From: Schaedlerella arabinosiphila
GTDB taxonomy: Bacteria > Bacillota > Clostridia > Lachnospirales > Lachnospiraceae
Assembly (NCBI RefSeq): GCF_003885045.1
Contig: NZ_RHJS01000002.1
Location: 1,302,001 to 1,366,000, forward strand
Direction: 5' to 3'
Length of the DNA: 64,000 nt
Positions 26,486 through 35,040 of this stretch are shown piece by piece (position 1 is the first letter of the stretch; every line of letters begins with the position of its first letter). The notes under the pieces were generated by a model. That model did not search any database. It saw only the letters and a list, made by a program, of their open reading frames with translations, and was not told where the DNA came from. Both the position numbers and the translations under genes were made by a program.

Positions 26486-27139
26486 TTGGCAAGGCCAGTG
26501 AAAAAACAGCCGGAACAATGGAAGAAAGAGATTTTGGATGCGGCAAAGGAGTTGTTTTTATCGAAAGGATATGAGGAAACTGCCATTACGGATATTATGG
26601 AGCTGGCAGGCGGCGCAAAGGGGATGTTTTACCGTTTTTTCCAGAGCAAGGAAGAGGTCATGCGCGCTTTGGGGGATCAGATGTTTTTGGAAAATAATCC
26701 TTTTGAGGCAGTCAGGGGGCGCCTGGACCTGAACGGGTTGCAGAAGATCCGGGAAGTGCTTGCTTTTGACAGGGCAGACGGAGAGCGGGAGGAGATCAAT
26801 ATACAGGCAATCCCTATCCTGAAAGACCCGCGCATTCTGGCGGCCGCGGTGGAGGCGAACCGGCGGGTGCTGACTCCTTTATGGCTTGAACTGATCGAGG
26901 AAGGGCGGCGTGACGGTTCTATCCGGACGGAGTATGCAAAGGAGCTTTCCGAACTGCTTCCCCTTGTTAATTTCTGGCTGATGCCGTCCGTGTTTCCGGC
27001 TGATGCGGAAGAGATCCGGCATAAGTGCCGGTTTGTCGCGGAGGTTCTTTCGGCAATGGGGCTTCCGATCATAGAGGATGAGATGGTTGGACGGACAGAG
27101 CGGATACTGGGAGGCTATGGGGAAGAAAGGAAGGAGTAG
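26486..27139 (+). CDS. TetR family repressor
   Basis: A 217-residue TetR protein starting at TTG 26486 (MARPVKKQPEQWKKEIL) behind GGAGGAGGAGGG. The HTH is LFLSKGYEETAITDIMELAG with GGAKGMFYRFFQSKEEVMRA following. The C-terminal helices would bind the ligand. The 25-bp palindrome at its promoter is the likely operator, and the MFS pump three bases downstream is the likely target. Confidence 0.9.
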   Translation: MARPVKKQPEQWKKEILDAAKELFLSKGYEETAITDIMELAGGAKGMFYRFFQSKEEVMRALGDQMFLENNPFEAVRGRLDLNGLQKIREVLAFDRADGEREEINIQAIPILKDPRILAAAVEANRRVLTPLWLELIEEGRRDGSIRTEYAKELSELLPLVNFWLMPSVFPADAEEIRHKCRFVAEVLSAMGLPIIEDEMVGRTERILGGYGEERKE

Positions 27140-27142
27140 CGT

Positions 27143-28378
27143 ATGGGGCAGAAACTGTTTACGAGAAATTTTACGCTCCTTGTACTGGGGCAGGCAAGTT
27201 CTTTGTTTGGAAATTATATATTACGTTTGGCGCTGTCTATGTATGTTCTGGAAGTGACCGGTTCGGCGGCTGTGTTTGCGGGCATTTTATCCATTGCGAC
27301 AATTCCCACGATTCTTTTATCGCCTGTGGGCGGTATTCTGGCTGACCGGGCAGACAGGAGGAACATCATGGTGGCGCTGGATGCGTTGACGGGGATGTCT
27401 GTCTTATGCGCAGCAGTTTTCTTGTCCGGGTGGAATGCCATTGTGGTGATCGGCGTGCTGCTGGTAGTGCTCTCTGTCCTTGGGGCATTTGAGACGCCTA
27501 CGGTGCAGGCTTGTATCCCGCAGATGCTGTCAGGTGATAACATTATTAAGGGAAATGCGGTTGTAAACCAGGTGGCGTCCATTTCTTATCTAATCGCGCC
27601 TTTGCTGGGCGGTATTCTGTATGCGGCAGTGGGTTTGAAGCCGGTGATGTACGCAAGTGTCGTATGCTTTTTAATAACGGCGTTGTTTGAATGTTTTATT
27701 AAATTGAGCCGTCAGACCAGGGATTTCAAGGGGAATATTTTGTCCATGGTAAAAGATGATTTTTCTGACAGTATCCGGTTTATTACAAAGGAGAGGCCGG
27801 ATATCATGAAGACGCTGCTTCTGACAGCATTCTCACGCTTTTTTGTCATGGGGGTTACATTGGTCGGGCTGCCTTTTCTTGTGCGGACCGTGCTGGGACT
27901 GGACGCAAAGTTTTATGGCGGGGCGGAGAGCGCGCTGGCGGTGGCAACTATTATGGGAAGTATTGCCGCAGGGCTTCTTACGGGGAAGTTAAGATCCGGC
28001 AGATTATCGTATGTGCTTGCGGCAATCGGTGTCTGTATCATTCCGGCAGGGGTTGTATTCCTTTTCCCATCCAGCGCATTGATCAGATATGCCGTGATTG
28101 TTGCTGGTTTTTTTGGCATGCAGGCCGCAATCAGTATCTTTTCTATTTTTGCGGTATCCATGATTCAGCAGAATACGCCGGATGGGCTGATCGGGAAGAT
28201 CATGGCTTATACAGCCGCTGTTACGATGTGCGCCCAGCCGGTTGGGCAGATGGTATATGGATTTTTGTTCGACAGGTTCCATGGAGCGGTGTATCTTGTA
28301 TTGATCCCTTCGGGGATTGTGGTATGCGTGATCGGGCTGCTTGCCACAGGTTTTTTTAAGAAACTGGATGAAAAGTAA
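27143..28378 (+). CDS. MFS transporter (MFS_3-type efflux)
   Basis: A 411-residue permease with about twelve helices. The N-terminal LVLGQASSLFGNYILRLALS and the loop 2-3 motif PVGGILADRADRRNIMVALD place it with the macrolide-type/EntS-like efflux group. It is co-transcribed with the TetR gene and is probably induced by its substrate. The substrate is unknown. Confidence 0.9.
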   Translation: MGQKLFTRNFTLLVLGQASSLFGNYILRLALSMYVLEVTGSAAVFAGILSIATIPTILLSPVGGILADRADRRNIMVALDALTGMSVLCAAVFLSGWNAIVVIGVLLVVLSVLGAFETPTVQACIPQMLSGDNIIKGNAVVNQVASISYLIAPLLGGILYAAVGLKPVMYASVVCFLITALFECFIKLSRQTRDFKGNILSMVKDDFSDSIRFITKERPDIMKTLLLTAFSRFFVMGVTLVGLPFLVRTVLGLDAKFYGGAESALAVATIMGSIAAGLLTGKLRSGRLSYVLAAIGVCIIPAGVVFLFPSSALIRYAVIVAGFFGMQAAISIFSIFAVSMIQQNTPDGLIGKIMAYTAAVTMCAQPVGQMVYGFLFDRFHGAVYLVLIPSGIVVCVIGLLATGFFKKLDEK

Positions 28379-28716
28379 GGTGGTGTAATAAACTGATAAA
28401 GGGTATAATAGGATTACGTTAATAACACGGCCAGATAAAGGTATCATGGTTTGATCTGGATACGGATTTGATCAGGAATAATGCGTAAATATATGCCGGA
28501 ATGGAGGGAGAGAGATTCAGAAGAATTATAGGCATGGGCGGCGGTTTGGACGTGTTTATGATAGGACGGAAGAGATAGACAGAGGAACATTGGAAGAAGG
28601 CTTTCCTGACGGGAGAGCGCTAAGAGAGATCAGACAGGAGGTAGACAATGAGACAATCGCCAGGTTAGAGCCCCGGCAGCCAGGAACCGGGGCTGTATAC
28701 GAGGAGGTGGACATGA
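28379..28716 (+). other. Intergenic stretch at the prophage left side; one doubtful frame
   Basis: A short inverted repeat (CCAGAT / ATCTGG, about 28432-28462) lies in the first part. From 28590 a TTG-started frame (MEEGFPDGRALREIRQEVDN) runs on to 28853 but overlaps the zinc-ribbon gene in another frame. Only its portion before 28713 has plausible composition, and no family was recognised. No tRNA or attachment core was identified here. Confidence 0.3.
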
Positions 28717-28878
28717 ATGGAGAGACTGAAATGCCCAAGGTGCGGAAAGCGTGTCATGGATATCCGCACGGAATCCCCGAAGCCAGTAGAGGCACAGACC
28801 AGGTGCCCGAGCTGCAATCATATTGTTACGGTGTACTGGGAACCAAAGAGTAAGAGGAAAGAGAAAGATAAGGAATAG
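28717..28878 (+). CDS. Small zinc-ribbon protein (Com-like)
   Basis: A 53-residue protein with two CxxC knuckles: LKCPRCGKRVMDIRT and RCPSCNHIVTVYWEPK, then a basic tail. ATG 28717 lies eight bases after AGGAGG. It resembles the small zinc-ribbon proteins (Com type) found at the start of phage early regions. It probably binds nucleic acid, perhaps as a translational or transcriptional regulator. A terminator follows within 11 bases. Confidence 0.75.
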   Translation: MERLKCPRCGKRVMDIRTESPKPVEAQTRCPSCNHIVTVYWEPKSKRKEKDKE

Positions 28879-28888
28879 GTACATAGGA

Positions 28889-28928
28889 GGGACGGCTTCT
28901 GCGAGGATGCGGGGGCCGTCCTTTTTTT
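28889..28928 (+). terminator. Terminator between the two zinc-ribbon genes
   Basis: GGACGGC / GCCGTCC stem, G-rich loop and seven T. A promoter or antitermination is needed for genes downstream, as is usual in phage early regions. Confidence 0.85.
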
Positions 28929-28976
28929 GTGCGGCGGTGATTATCCTGCCGGGAACGGGGAATACTTGGATTATGC

Positions 28977-29189
28977 ATGGAAAATTATGGCATGGATGCC
29001 GTGCCGCTGTACCTGCAGTGGCAGGAAGGAGGCGGCGTGGGAGAAACGAAGGTATGTCCGCTCTGCGGCAGGAGGCTCCTGGACGTGAAGCGGGACCGGG
29101 CATATGAGGTCATTTTTGAACTGCGGTGTCCGCACTGCGGGAAGATTGTGAGGATTGTGCTGCCAGCCCGTGCAGGGTTGAAAAACTGA
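28977..29189 (+). CDS. Second small zinc-ribbon protein
   Basis: A 70-residue protein with CPLCGRRLLDVKRDRAY and LRCPHCGKIVRIVLPARAG, two CxxC pairs spaced like the preceding gene product. The N-terminal 25 residues (MENYGMDAVPLYLQWQE) are an extension. Together the two are related small zinc ribbons at the phage left end. Function unknown. Confidence 0.7.
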   Translation: MENYGMDAVPLYLQWQEGGGVGETKVCPLCGRRLLDVKRDRAYEVIFELRCPHCGKIVRIVLPARAGLKN

Positions 29190-29199
29190 ATGTATTTTT

Positions 29200-29288
29200 A
29201 CGACCGAGCGAGTGGGACCGCATAGTGTCGAGTCACCGAATGGCCGGAGTAAAGCTAGGGATCAAGTAGCTTACTCCGGCCTTTTTTT
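29200..29288 (+). terminator. Structured leader and terminator before the sigma-like gene
   Basis: The stretch ends in a strong terminator: GGCCGGAGTAA (29242-29252) with TTACTCCGGCC (29271-29281) and seven T. Just before it, about 29203-29236 carries short GC-rich complementary pieces (GACC/GGTC-like, GTGTCGAGTCACC) suggesting a folded leader. No known riboswitch or ribozyme was recognised. Confidence 0.7.
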
Positions 29289-29362
29289 GGTTTTACGGTA
29301 ATGTCCCATATAGAGCTTCCGGCGTTTCTGGCTTTACGAAGGCGTAAAGAAAGGAACGCTTT

Positions 29363-29818
29363 ATGTCTGAAAAGAGGATCATTACCATCAGGTCAGGGAA
29401 CGAGGAAGTGCGGATGGAGGTTACGGAGGAAGAGTACCAGAGGTATTTCCGCCCGTGGTGGCGGCAGAAGAAGAGGGAGCAGAGGAACCGGGAGGCGATG
29501 GAGGAAAAGGGGTATACGGAAGAGTCTTATGAGGCGTGGAGGGACGAGGCGGCGGAGGATATGGGGATTGCGGATACGGGGCAGCCGGATATGGATGAGC
29601 TGCTGGAGAAGGAGATGCTGCTTGGGGTGCTGGAGGAAGCGCTGGATTCCCTGATGCCGGAAGAAAGGGAGCTGGCCCTGAAAGTGTTCGGGGAGCAGGT
29701 GCCGGTGAGCGAATTTGCGAAGGAACGGGGTGAGCCCAGGACAACGGTGTCTTCCCGGAAGGTGTCGGTGCTGGGGAAGCTGCGGGAGTTTTTCCGGGGG
29801 AAGGGGCTGGATGTGTGA
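29363..29818 (+). CDS. Sigma-70 region 4-like phage transcription factor
   Basis: A 151-residue protein. The N-terminal 70 residues are charged (RYFRPWWRQKKREQRNREAM). The C-terminal half is a sigma region 4-type helix-turn-helix: ALDSLMPEERELALKVFGEQ, then VSEFAKERGEPRTTVSSRKV. Such proteins in Clostridia phages probably direct early or middle transcription. It is flanked by terminators on the left and the early operon on the right. Confidence 0.75.
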   Translation: MSEKRIITIRSGNEEVRMEVTEEEYQRYFRPWWRQKKREQRNREAMEEKGYTEESYEAWRDEAAEDMGIADTGQPDMDELLEKEMLLGVLEEALDSLMPEERELALKVFGEQVPVSEFAKERGEPRTTVSSRKVSVLGKLREFFRGKGLDV

Positions 29819-29974
29819 GCCGGCCGGCGGTTCGACAATAAGGGACAGGCTTGTCGAATGGTTTTTGAAAAAGTTTTGAAAATCGTTCGTCACATTTGAA
29901 AAAAGTGTCATTACGGGAAGTAGAGGGGTAAGTTTTGCTGCCTTTCAAAACGGGAAGGAAGGAGGCCGGGATTT

Positions 29975-30133
29975 ATGGAAAATTCGCAGGAACTGATCGG
30001 GATTCTGCAGGCGATCAGCATTGTGGCGAAGAGCCTTGCGGTGAAGCTGATGAAGATTGACCGGGAGATCAGGGCGTATGAGTCCGCCGGGGAAGGGGCC
30101 CGGGGCAGAAGGAAAATGAAGAAAGGAAAGTGA
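29975..30133 (+). CDS. Small phage protein of 52 residues
   Basis: MENSQELIGILQAISIVAKS then an amphipathic helix and a basic tail (GRRKMKKGK). ATG 29975 follows GGAGGCCGG. It begins the early operon, five bases before the DUF4406-type pair. No family recognised; the helical start and basic end fit a nucleic-acid-associated small protein. Confidence 0.65.
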   Translation: MENSQELIGILQAISIVAKSLAVKLMKIDREIRAYESAGEGARGRRKMKKGK

Positions 30134-30137
30134 CGGT

Positions 30138-30512
30138 ATGTCTGAAAGGAAAAAGGTGTTTATCTGCAGCCCTTTCCGTGGGGACATGGAGGGGAATGCG
30201 AGGAAGGCGGCCGGGTACTGCCGGACGGCCTGGGAAAAAGGGGTTCTGCCGATTGCGCCGCATCTGCTGTTCCCGCAGTTTCTGAATGAGGGGATCGAGG
30301 CGGAGCGGCAGGCGGGGCTTGCCATGGGGCTGGAACTGCTCCTTTGCTGTGACGGGGTGTGGGTGTTCGGGGAGGCCACGGAAGGGATGGCTTCGGAGAT
30401 TGCCTTTGCCGTGGAGCATGGGATTGAGGTGCGGTTCATGGAGCCGGAAAGCATGGAAGGAGGCGGCGCTGATGGAGATGGTGCTGGTGCTGACGCATCT
30501 GACGGGGAGTGA
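30138..30512 (+). CDS. DUF4406 / nucleoside 2-deoxyribosyltransferase-like protein
   Basis: A 124-residue Rossmann-like protein: KKVFICSPFRGDMEGNARKA with the S-P-F/Y-R/S-G loop, PIAPHLLFPQFLNEG, LELLLCCDGVWVFGE and the MASEIAFAVEHGIEVRF helix. The family is related to nucleoside 2-deoxyribosyltransferases and DUF4406. Phage members are thought to handle nucleotides or NAD-like molecules, without a proven reaction. A second, related gene overlaps its end. Confidence 0.75.
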   Translation: MSERKKVFICSPFRGDMEGNARKAAGYCRTAWEKGVLPIAPHLLFPQFLNEGIEAERQAGLAMGLELLLCCDGVWVFGEATEGMASEIAFAVEHGIEVRFMEPESMEGGGADGDGAGADASDGE

Positions 30513-30855
30513 GGAACTGGACCGGCAGAGGGCGGAGGAATACTGCCGGTATGCGGCCCATAAGGGGAAGATACCGGTGAGCCCGTTTTTGTGTTTCCAT
30601 GGCATTTTCAAGGATGAGCTTGGGAGCGCGGTGGAGGGCATCCTGGTCTCCCGGCTGATGGAGAAGGCGGACGGTATCTGGGTGTTCGGCTTTGAGCGGG
30701 GCGAGCGGCGCAGGCTGATGGAGGCGAAGGTACGGAAGATGTACGGGGAGAAGGCGCAGTATTTCAGCCATCCGGAGATCGGGAAGGAGCTGCTGGTGTG
30801 TGCGATGTATTCCGAGGAAATGATAGAGCGTTTGGAAGATATGGAGGGATTGTGA
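30472..30855 (+). CDS. Second DUF4406-like protein
   Basis: A 127-residue relative of the preceding product (VLVLTHLTGSEELDRQRAEE, then IPVSPFLCFHGIFKDE, then DGIWVFGFERGERRRLMEAK). The SPF and DGxWVFG positions are kept, but the N-terminal loop and the acidic helix differ (no ASE triplet before the second helix). ATG 30472 sits in the end of the first gene behind GGAGGCGG. Tandem divergence after duplication is the simplest reading; the two may form a heterodimer. Confidence 0.7.
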   Translation: MEMVLVLTHLTGSEELDRQRAEEYCRYAAHKGKIPVSPFLCFHGIFKDELGSAVEGILVSRLMEKADGIWVFGFERGERRRLMEAKVRKMYGEKAQYFSHPEIGKELLVCAMYSEEMIERLEDMEGL

Positions 30856-31271
30856 TGATGGGAAATGAATTGTTGAGGATTGCGGACGGGTTTTCCATGG
30901 TGGCTGATGGGCTTAGAGGGCTTGCCGGTATGGAGTGGAATGGTGCTGTTGATATGGCGGAGAAGGATGCGGCTGTGCCGTGGAGCGCAGGAGCCGTGGA
31001 TACGGACGGGAATGCGGAAGCGGGTTCCGGAGCGGCCGGCGCTTCGGATGCCGGGAAGGAGCAGAAGACCGGTAAGGAGGATAAGAAGGCGGATGTTAAG
31101 AAGGAGAAGTCTGTTGCCATTGAGGACGTGCGGACTGTGATGGCGCAGAAGACCCAGGAGGGGAAGTCGAAGGAGATCAAGGACCTGCTGCAGAAGTATG
31201 GGGCGGTGAAGCTGTCGGCGGTGGGCCCGGCGCATTACCCGGCGCTTTTGAAGGAAGCGAAGGTGCTTTGA
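30855..31271 (+). CDS. Phage protein with C-terminal HeH/LEM-like helix pair
   Basis: A 138-residue protein. The N-terminal 50 residues are helical (NELLRIADGFSMVADGLRGL). A long Ala/Gly/Lys linker follows, then a C-terminal EDVRTVMAQKTQEGKSKEIK and LLQKYGAVKLSAVGPAHYPA motif. That ending is widespread in Firmicute phages, often under the label rrp5-like, and has the helix-extension-helix shape that binds DNA ends or partner proteins. It lies directly before the DUF2800/DUF2815 pair. Confidence 0.7.
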   Translation: MMGNELLRIADGFSMVADGLRGLAGMEWNGAVDMAEKDAAVPWSAGAVDTDGNAEAGSGAAGASDAGKEQKTGKEDKKADVKKEKSVAIEDVRTVMAQKTQEGKSKEIKDLLQKYGAVKLSAVGPAHYPALLKEAKVL

Positions 31272-31272
31272 T

Positions 31273-32409
31273 ATGGGGAGACATGCGTTATTGTCGGCGT
31301 CTTCTTCCAAGCGGTGGCTGAACTGTACACCGTCCGCACGGCTGGAAGAGCAGTTTGCGGAAGAGACGGGGAACAGCGTATATGCGGAGGAAGGGACTGC
31401 CGCCCATGCCCTTGCGGAGCATAAGCTGAAACGGAGCCTGAAACGGCGTTCTAAGCGTCCGGTGTCGGATTACCAGTGTGACGAGATGGAGGAATGCACG
31501 GACGGGTATGTGTCCTATGCCATGGAGCAGGTGGAGCTTGCCAGGCAGGAGTGTAAGGACCCGGTGGTGCTGATCGAGCAGAGACTGGATTATTCGGCCT
31601 ATGTGCCGGAGGGGTTCGGCACGGGGGACCTGCTGATCGTGGCGGACCGGGTGCTGACGGTGGTGGACTTGAAGTACGGGAAGGGCGTTGCCGTGGACGC
31701 GGAGCGGAACCCGCAGATGATGCTGTATGGCCTGGGGGCGCTGGAGCTGTTCGGGGCTATCTATGATATTGATATGGTGCGTATGACCATCTATCAGCCA
31801 AGGCTGGAATCGGTGAGTACCTGGGAGATTTCCGTACCGGAATTGATGGAGTGGGTGGAGAAGGAATTGAAGCCGAAGGCGGCGCTTGCCATCAATGGGG
31901 AAGGAGAGTTTAAGAGCGGTTCTTGGTGCCGGTTCTGCAAGGCGAAGGATACCTGCAGGGCCAGGGCGGAGGAATTTCTGAAACTGGCGCAGATGGAGTT
32001 TAAGGCGCCGGCGCTTCTGACGGATGACGAGATTGCGGAGGTGCTGAAAGTGGCGGACGAGCTTGCCAGGTGGTCTGCGGACGTGTATGCCTATGCCCAG
32101 GACGAGGCTGTGACCAGGGGGAAGAAGTGGGACGGCTTCAAGCTGGTGGAGGGCAGGACCTGCCGAAAATATACGGACGAGGAAGAGGCGGCGGAGGCGG
32201 CTGTGGCTGCCGGGTACACGGATATCTATAAGAAGTCGCTGATCGGGATTACGGAGATGGAGAAGCTGATGGGCAGGAAGAGGTTTGCGGAGGTTCTTGG
32301 GAAGCTGGTGTATAAGCCCCAGGGCAAGATCACGCTGGTGCCGGAATCGGACAAGAGGCAGGAAGTAATGGCAGCAACCGCAGAGGCGGATTTTAAGGAG
32401 GAAGAATAA
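31273..32409 (+). CDS. DUF2800 protein, PD-(D/E)XK-type exonuclease
   Basis: A 378-residue phage early protein (RHALLSASSSKRWLNCTPSA at the start). Nuclease residues appear in AEEGTAAHALAEHKLK and the GFGTGDLLIVADRVLTVVDL + KYGKGV segment. A cysteine-containing GSWCRFCKAKDTCRAR patch is of the AddB/Cas4 type. It follows by one base and precedes DUF2815 by one base, the standard recombination pair. It probably resects DNA for phage recombination. Confidence 0.88.
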   Translation: MGRHALLSASSSKRWLNCTPSARLEEQFAEETGNSVYAEEGTAAHALAEHKLKRSLKRRSKRPVSDYQCDEMEECTDGYVSYAMEQVELARQECKDPVVLIEQRLDYSAYVPEGFGTGDLLIVADRVLTVVDLKYGKGVAVDAERNPQMMLYGLGALELFGAIYDIDMVRMTIYQPRLESVSTWEISVPELMEWVEKELKPKAALAINGEGEFKSGSWCRFCKAKDTCRARAEEFLKLAQMEFKAPALLTDDEIAEVLKVADELARWSADVYAYAQDEAVTRGKKWDGFKLVEGRTCRKYTDEEEAAEAAVAAGYTDIYKKSLIGITEMEKLMGRKRFAEVLGKLVYKPQGKITLVPESDKRQEVMAATAEADFKEEE

Positions 32410-32410
32410 A

Positions 32411-32965
32411 ATGAGCAATGAGAATGTGAACCTGACAAAAGTGATCGTACCGTGCAGATTTTCCTATCTGCACTGCTGGGAGCCCAATGCGGTGAACGAC
32501 GGAGACCCGAAGTATTCGGTGTCGGCAATCATCCCGAAGTCGGACACGGAGACCATTGGGAAGATTAAGAGGGCCATTGAGCAGGCGAAGAAGGATTCGG
32601 TTTCCAAGTGGGGCGGGAAGGTCCCGGCGAATTTGAAGCTGCCGCTCCGGGACGGGGATATTGACCGCCCGGAGGATGAGGCTTATGCGGACAGTTATTT
32701 CTTTAATGCCAACAGCAGGCAGGCGCCGCAGGTGGTGGACAAGAATGTGCAACCAATCCTGGACCAGTCGGAGGTATATTCCGGGTGCTATGGGCGGATC
32801 AGCGTGAATTTTTACGGGTTTTCTACCAATGGCAATAAGGGGATTGCCGTGGGGCTTGGGAATATCCAGAAGCTGCGTGACGGGGAATCCCTGGGCGGGA
32901 GGACGAGCGCAGAGGAAGATTTTGACGCGGTGGAAGTGGACGAAGAGGAAGATTTCCTTGGGTAG
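32411..32965 (+). CDS. DUF2815 protein, probable single-strand DNA-binding partner
   Basis: A 184-residue protein starting MSNENVNLTKVIVPCRFSYL with the conserved KYSVSAIIPKSDTETIGKIK region and an acidic tail (EEDFDAVEVDEEEDFLG). DUF2815 always accompanies DUF2800 in this phage group and has been proposed as a single-strand-binding/annealing-type protein. The acidic tail agrees with an SSB-like hub. ATG 32411 follows AAGGAGGAAG. Confidence 0.85.
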   Translation: MSNENVNLTKVIVPCRFSYLHCWEPNAVNDGDPKYSVSAIIPKSDTETIGKIKRAIEQAKKDSVSKWGGKVPANLKLPLRDGDIDRPEDEAYADSYFFNANSRQAPQVVDKNVQPILDQSEVYSGCYGRISVNFYGFSTNGNKGIAVGLGNIQKLRDGESLGGRTSAEEDFDAVEVDEEEDFLG

Positions 32966-33040
32966 ATGCATCAGGGCGGCGGGAAACTGCCGCCCGTTTC
33001 CCGATGGGGAGAAATACAGGAGGAAGGGAGCCGTGGCGTT

Positions 33041-34981
33041 ATGGGACGGATTTTAGAGATGGATATTGAGACGTTTTCGGATGTGGATTTGATTAAGTGC
33101 GGGGTTTACGCTTATGCGGACAGCCCTGCTTTTGAAGTCCTGCTGTTTGCCTATTCTTTTGACGGTGGGGAGACCAGGGTGATAGATCTGGCGCAGGGGG
33201 AGGAACTGCCGGGGGAAGTTGCGGAGGCGGTTTTTGACGGTTCTGTGGTGAAGACGGCGTTCAATGCGAATTTTGAGCGGACGTGCCTTTCTAAGCATTT
33301 CGGGAGGTATCTTCCGCCGGATTCCTGGCACTGCAGCGCGGTCCAGGCGGCACTGCTGGCGCTGCCCCGGTCTCTGGAGGACGTGGGCGCGGTGCTGGGG
33401 CTGGACGAGCAGAAGATGAAGGAGGGGAAGGAGCTGATCCGGTATTTCTGTGTGCCGTGTAAGCCGACGAAGGCCAACGGCGGCCGAAGGCGGAACCTGC
33501 CCTGCCATGCGCCGGAGAAGTGGGAGCTGTTCAAGGCTTACTGCATGAGGGACGTGGATGTGGAGAAGGCCATACGGAGGAAGTTGTATAAGTTCCCGGT
33601 TCCGGAAAGTGAGATGGAGCTGTACCGGCTGGACCAGAGGATCAATGACCGGGGCGTGCTGGTGGATATGGGGCTGGTGCGGCAGGCGGTAAAGTGTGAG
33701 CGGCTGCATAAGGAGGTTGTGACGAGGCGGGCGTATGAGCTTACCGGTTTGGAGAATCCCAATTCCGTGGCGCAGTTGAAGGGCTGGCTGGGGGAGAACG
33801 GGGTGGAGGCGGAAAGCCTGTCCAAGAAAGCGGTGGCGGATATGATTGAGGAATCGGACGGGGAAGTGGAGGAACTTCTGCGGCTCCGGCTTTTGATGGC
33901 GAAGACTTCCGTGAAGAAATATGAGGCCATGGAGCGGTCTGTCTGTTCGGACGGGCGGGTACATGGTTTATTGCAGTTTTATGGGGCGAACCGAACCGGG
34001 AGATGGGCGGGGAGATTGGTGCAGGTGCAGAATCTCCCGCAGAACCATCTGCAGGACTTGGGACTGGCAAGAGGCCTGGTGAAAGAGGGCAGTTTTGAGG
34101 ATGTGGAGATGCTTTATGATTCCGCGCCAAACGTGCTTTCGGAACTGACACGGACAGCGTTTGTGCCGGAGCCGGGGTGTCGGTTTGTAGTAGCGGATTT
34201 TTCTGCCATTGAGGCAAGGGTGCTGGCGTGGCTTGCCGGGGAGCGGTGGAGGCTGGAGGTGTTTTCTTCCCATGGGAAGATTTATGAGGCTTCGGCGGCT
34301 GCCATGTTCCATGTGCCGGTGGAGGAAGTGACGAAGGGTTCCCCTCTGCGGCAGAAGGGGAAGATCGCGGAGCTTGGCCTGGGATACGGCGGGGCGGCAG
34401 GGGCGCTGGTTTCCATGGGGGCTTTGGATATGGGGCTTTCCGAGGATGACCTGCCGCCCCTGGTGGCTGCATGGCGCAGGGCGAACCCGCATATCACGCA
34501 GTTCTGGTGGGACGTGGATAAGGCGGCTGTGGAGGCTGTGACGAAGAGGGCGAAGACACGGGCAGGGAGGATCGGGTTTGAGTATCGGAGCGGGATTCTG
34601 TTTGTCACGCTCCCGTCCGGCAGGAAGCTGGCGTATGTGAAGCCCAGGATGGCGGTGAATAAGTTCGGGCGGGAGGGCCTGACTTATGAGGGGATTCTGG
34701 AAAATAAGAAGTGGGGACGGATTGAAACCTACGGGCCGAAGCTGGTGGAAAATATCGTGCAGGGGACGGCCAGGGACCTGCTGGCGGAAGCCATGCTGCG
34801 GGTGGAGAGGAAGGGCTATCCCATTGTGATGCACTGCCATGATGAGATCATTGCGGAGGTGCCGGAGGGCAGCGGTTCCGTGGAAGAGATGTGTGAGGTG
34901 ATGGTGGTGCGGCCTTCCTGGGCCGAGGGGTTGCCGCTGCGGGCGGATGGGTATGAGTGCCCGTTTTATCAGAAACAGTAG
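33041..34981 (+). CDS. Family A DNA polymerase (phage replicative)
   Basis: A 646-residue polymerase. The N-terminal 3'-5' exonuclease starts with LEMDIETFSDVDLIKCGVYA (Exo I, D-x-E) and has a later MRDVDVEKAI acid. Motif A is FVVADFSAIEARVLAWLAGE, motif B RQKGKIAELGLGYGG, and motif C VMHCHDEIIAEVPE. The 5' nuclease of Pol I is absent, as is normal in phage forms. The start at 33041 follows an AGGAGG site. It copies the phage genome with the primase-helicase encoded next. Confidence 0.93.
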   Translation: MGRILEMDIETFSDVDLIKCGVYAYADSPAFEVLLFAYSFDGGETRVIDLAQGEELPGEVAEAVFDGSVVKTAFNANFERTCLSKHFGRYLPPDSWHCSAVQAALLALPRSLEDVGAVLGLDEQKMKEGKELIRYFCVPCKPTKANGGRRRNLPCHAPEKWELFKAYCMRDVDVEKAIRRKLYKFPVPESEMELYRLDQRINDRGVLVDMGLVRQAVKCERLHKEVVTRRAYELTGLENPNSVAQLKGWLGENGVEAESLSKKAVADMIEESDGEVEELLRLRLLMAKTSVKKYEAMERSVCSDGRVHGLLQFYGANRTGRWAGRLVQVQNLPQNHLQDLGLARGLVKEGSFEDVEMLYDSAPNVLSELTRTAFVPEPGCRFVVADFSAIEARVLAWLAGERWRLEVFSSHGKIYEASAAAMFHVPVEEVTKGSPLRQKGKIAELGLGYGGAAGALVSMGALDMGLSEDDLPPLVAAWRRANPHITQFWWDVDKAAVEAVTKRAKTRAGRIGFEYRSGILFVTLPSGRKLAYVKPRMAVNKFGREGLTYEGILENKKWGRIETYGPKLVENIVQGTARDLLAEAMLRVERKGYPIVMHCHDEIIAEVPEGSGSVEEMCEVMVVRPSWAEGLPLRADGYECPFYQKQ

Positions 34982-35040
34982 GAGGACGTTTCCATGGGGT
35001 ACGGGAATGATGCGGGAAGAGAGACAGGGGGTATGTGTGT

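Noticed and set aside
29200..29240. Possible small ribozyme or riboswitch before the sigma-like gene
   Set aside because: The GACCGAGCGAGTGGGACC-like stretch lacks the conserved cores of hammerhead, pistol, twister or known riboswitches; only the terminator is certain.
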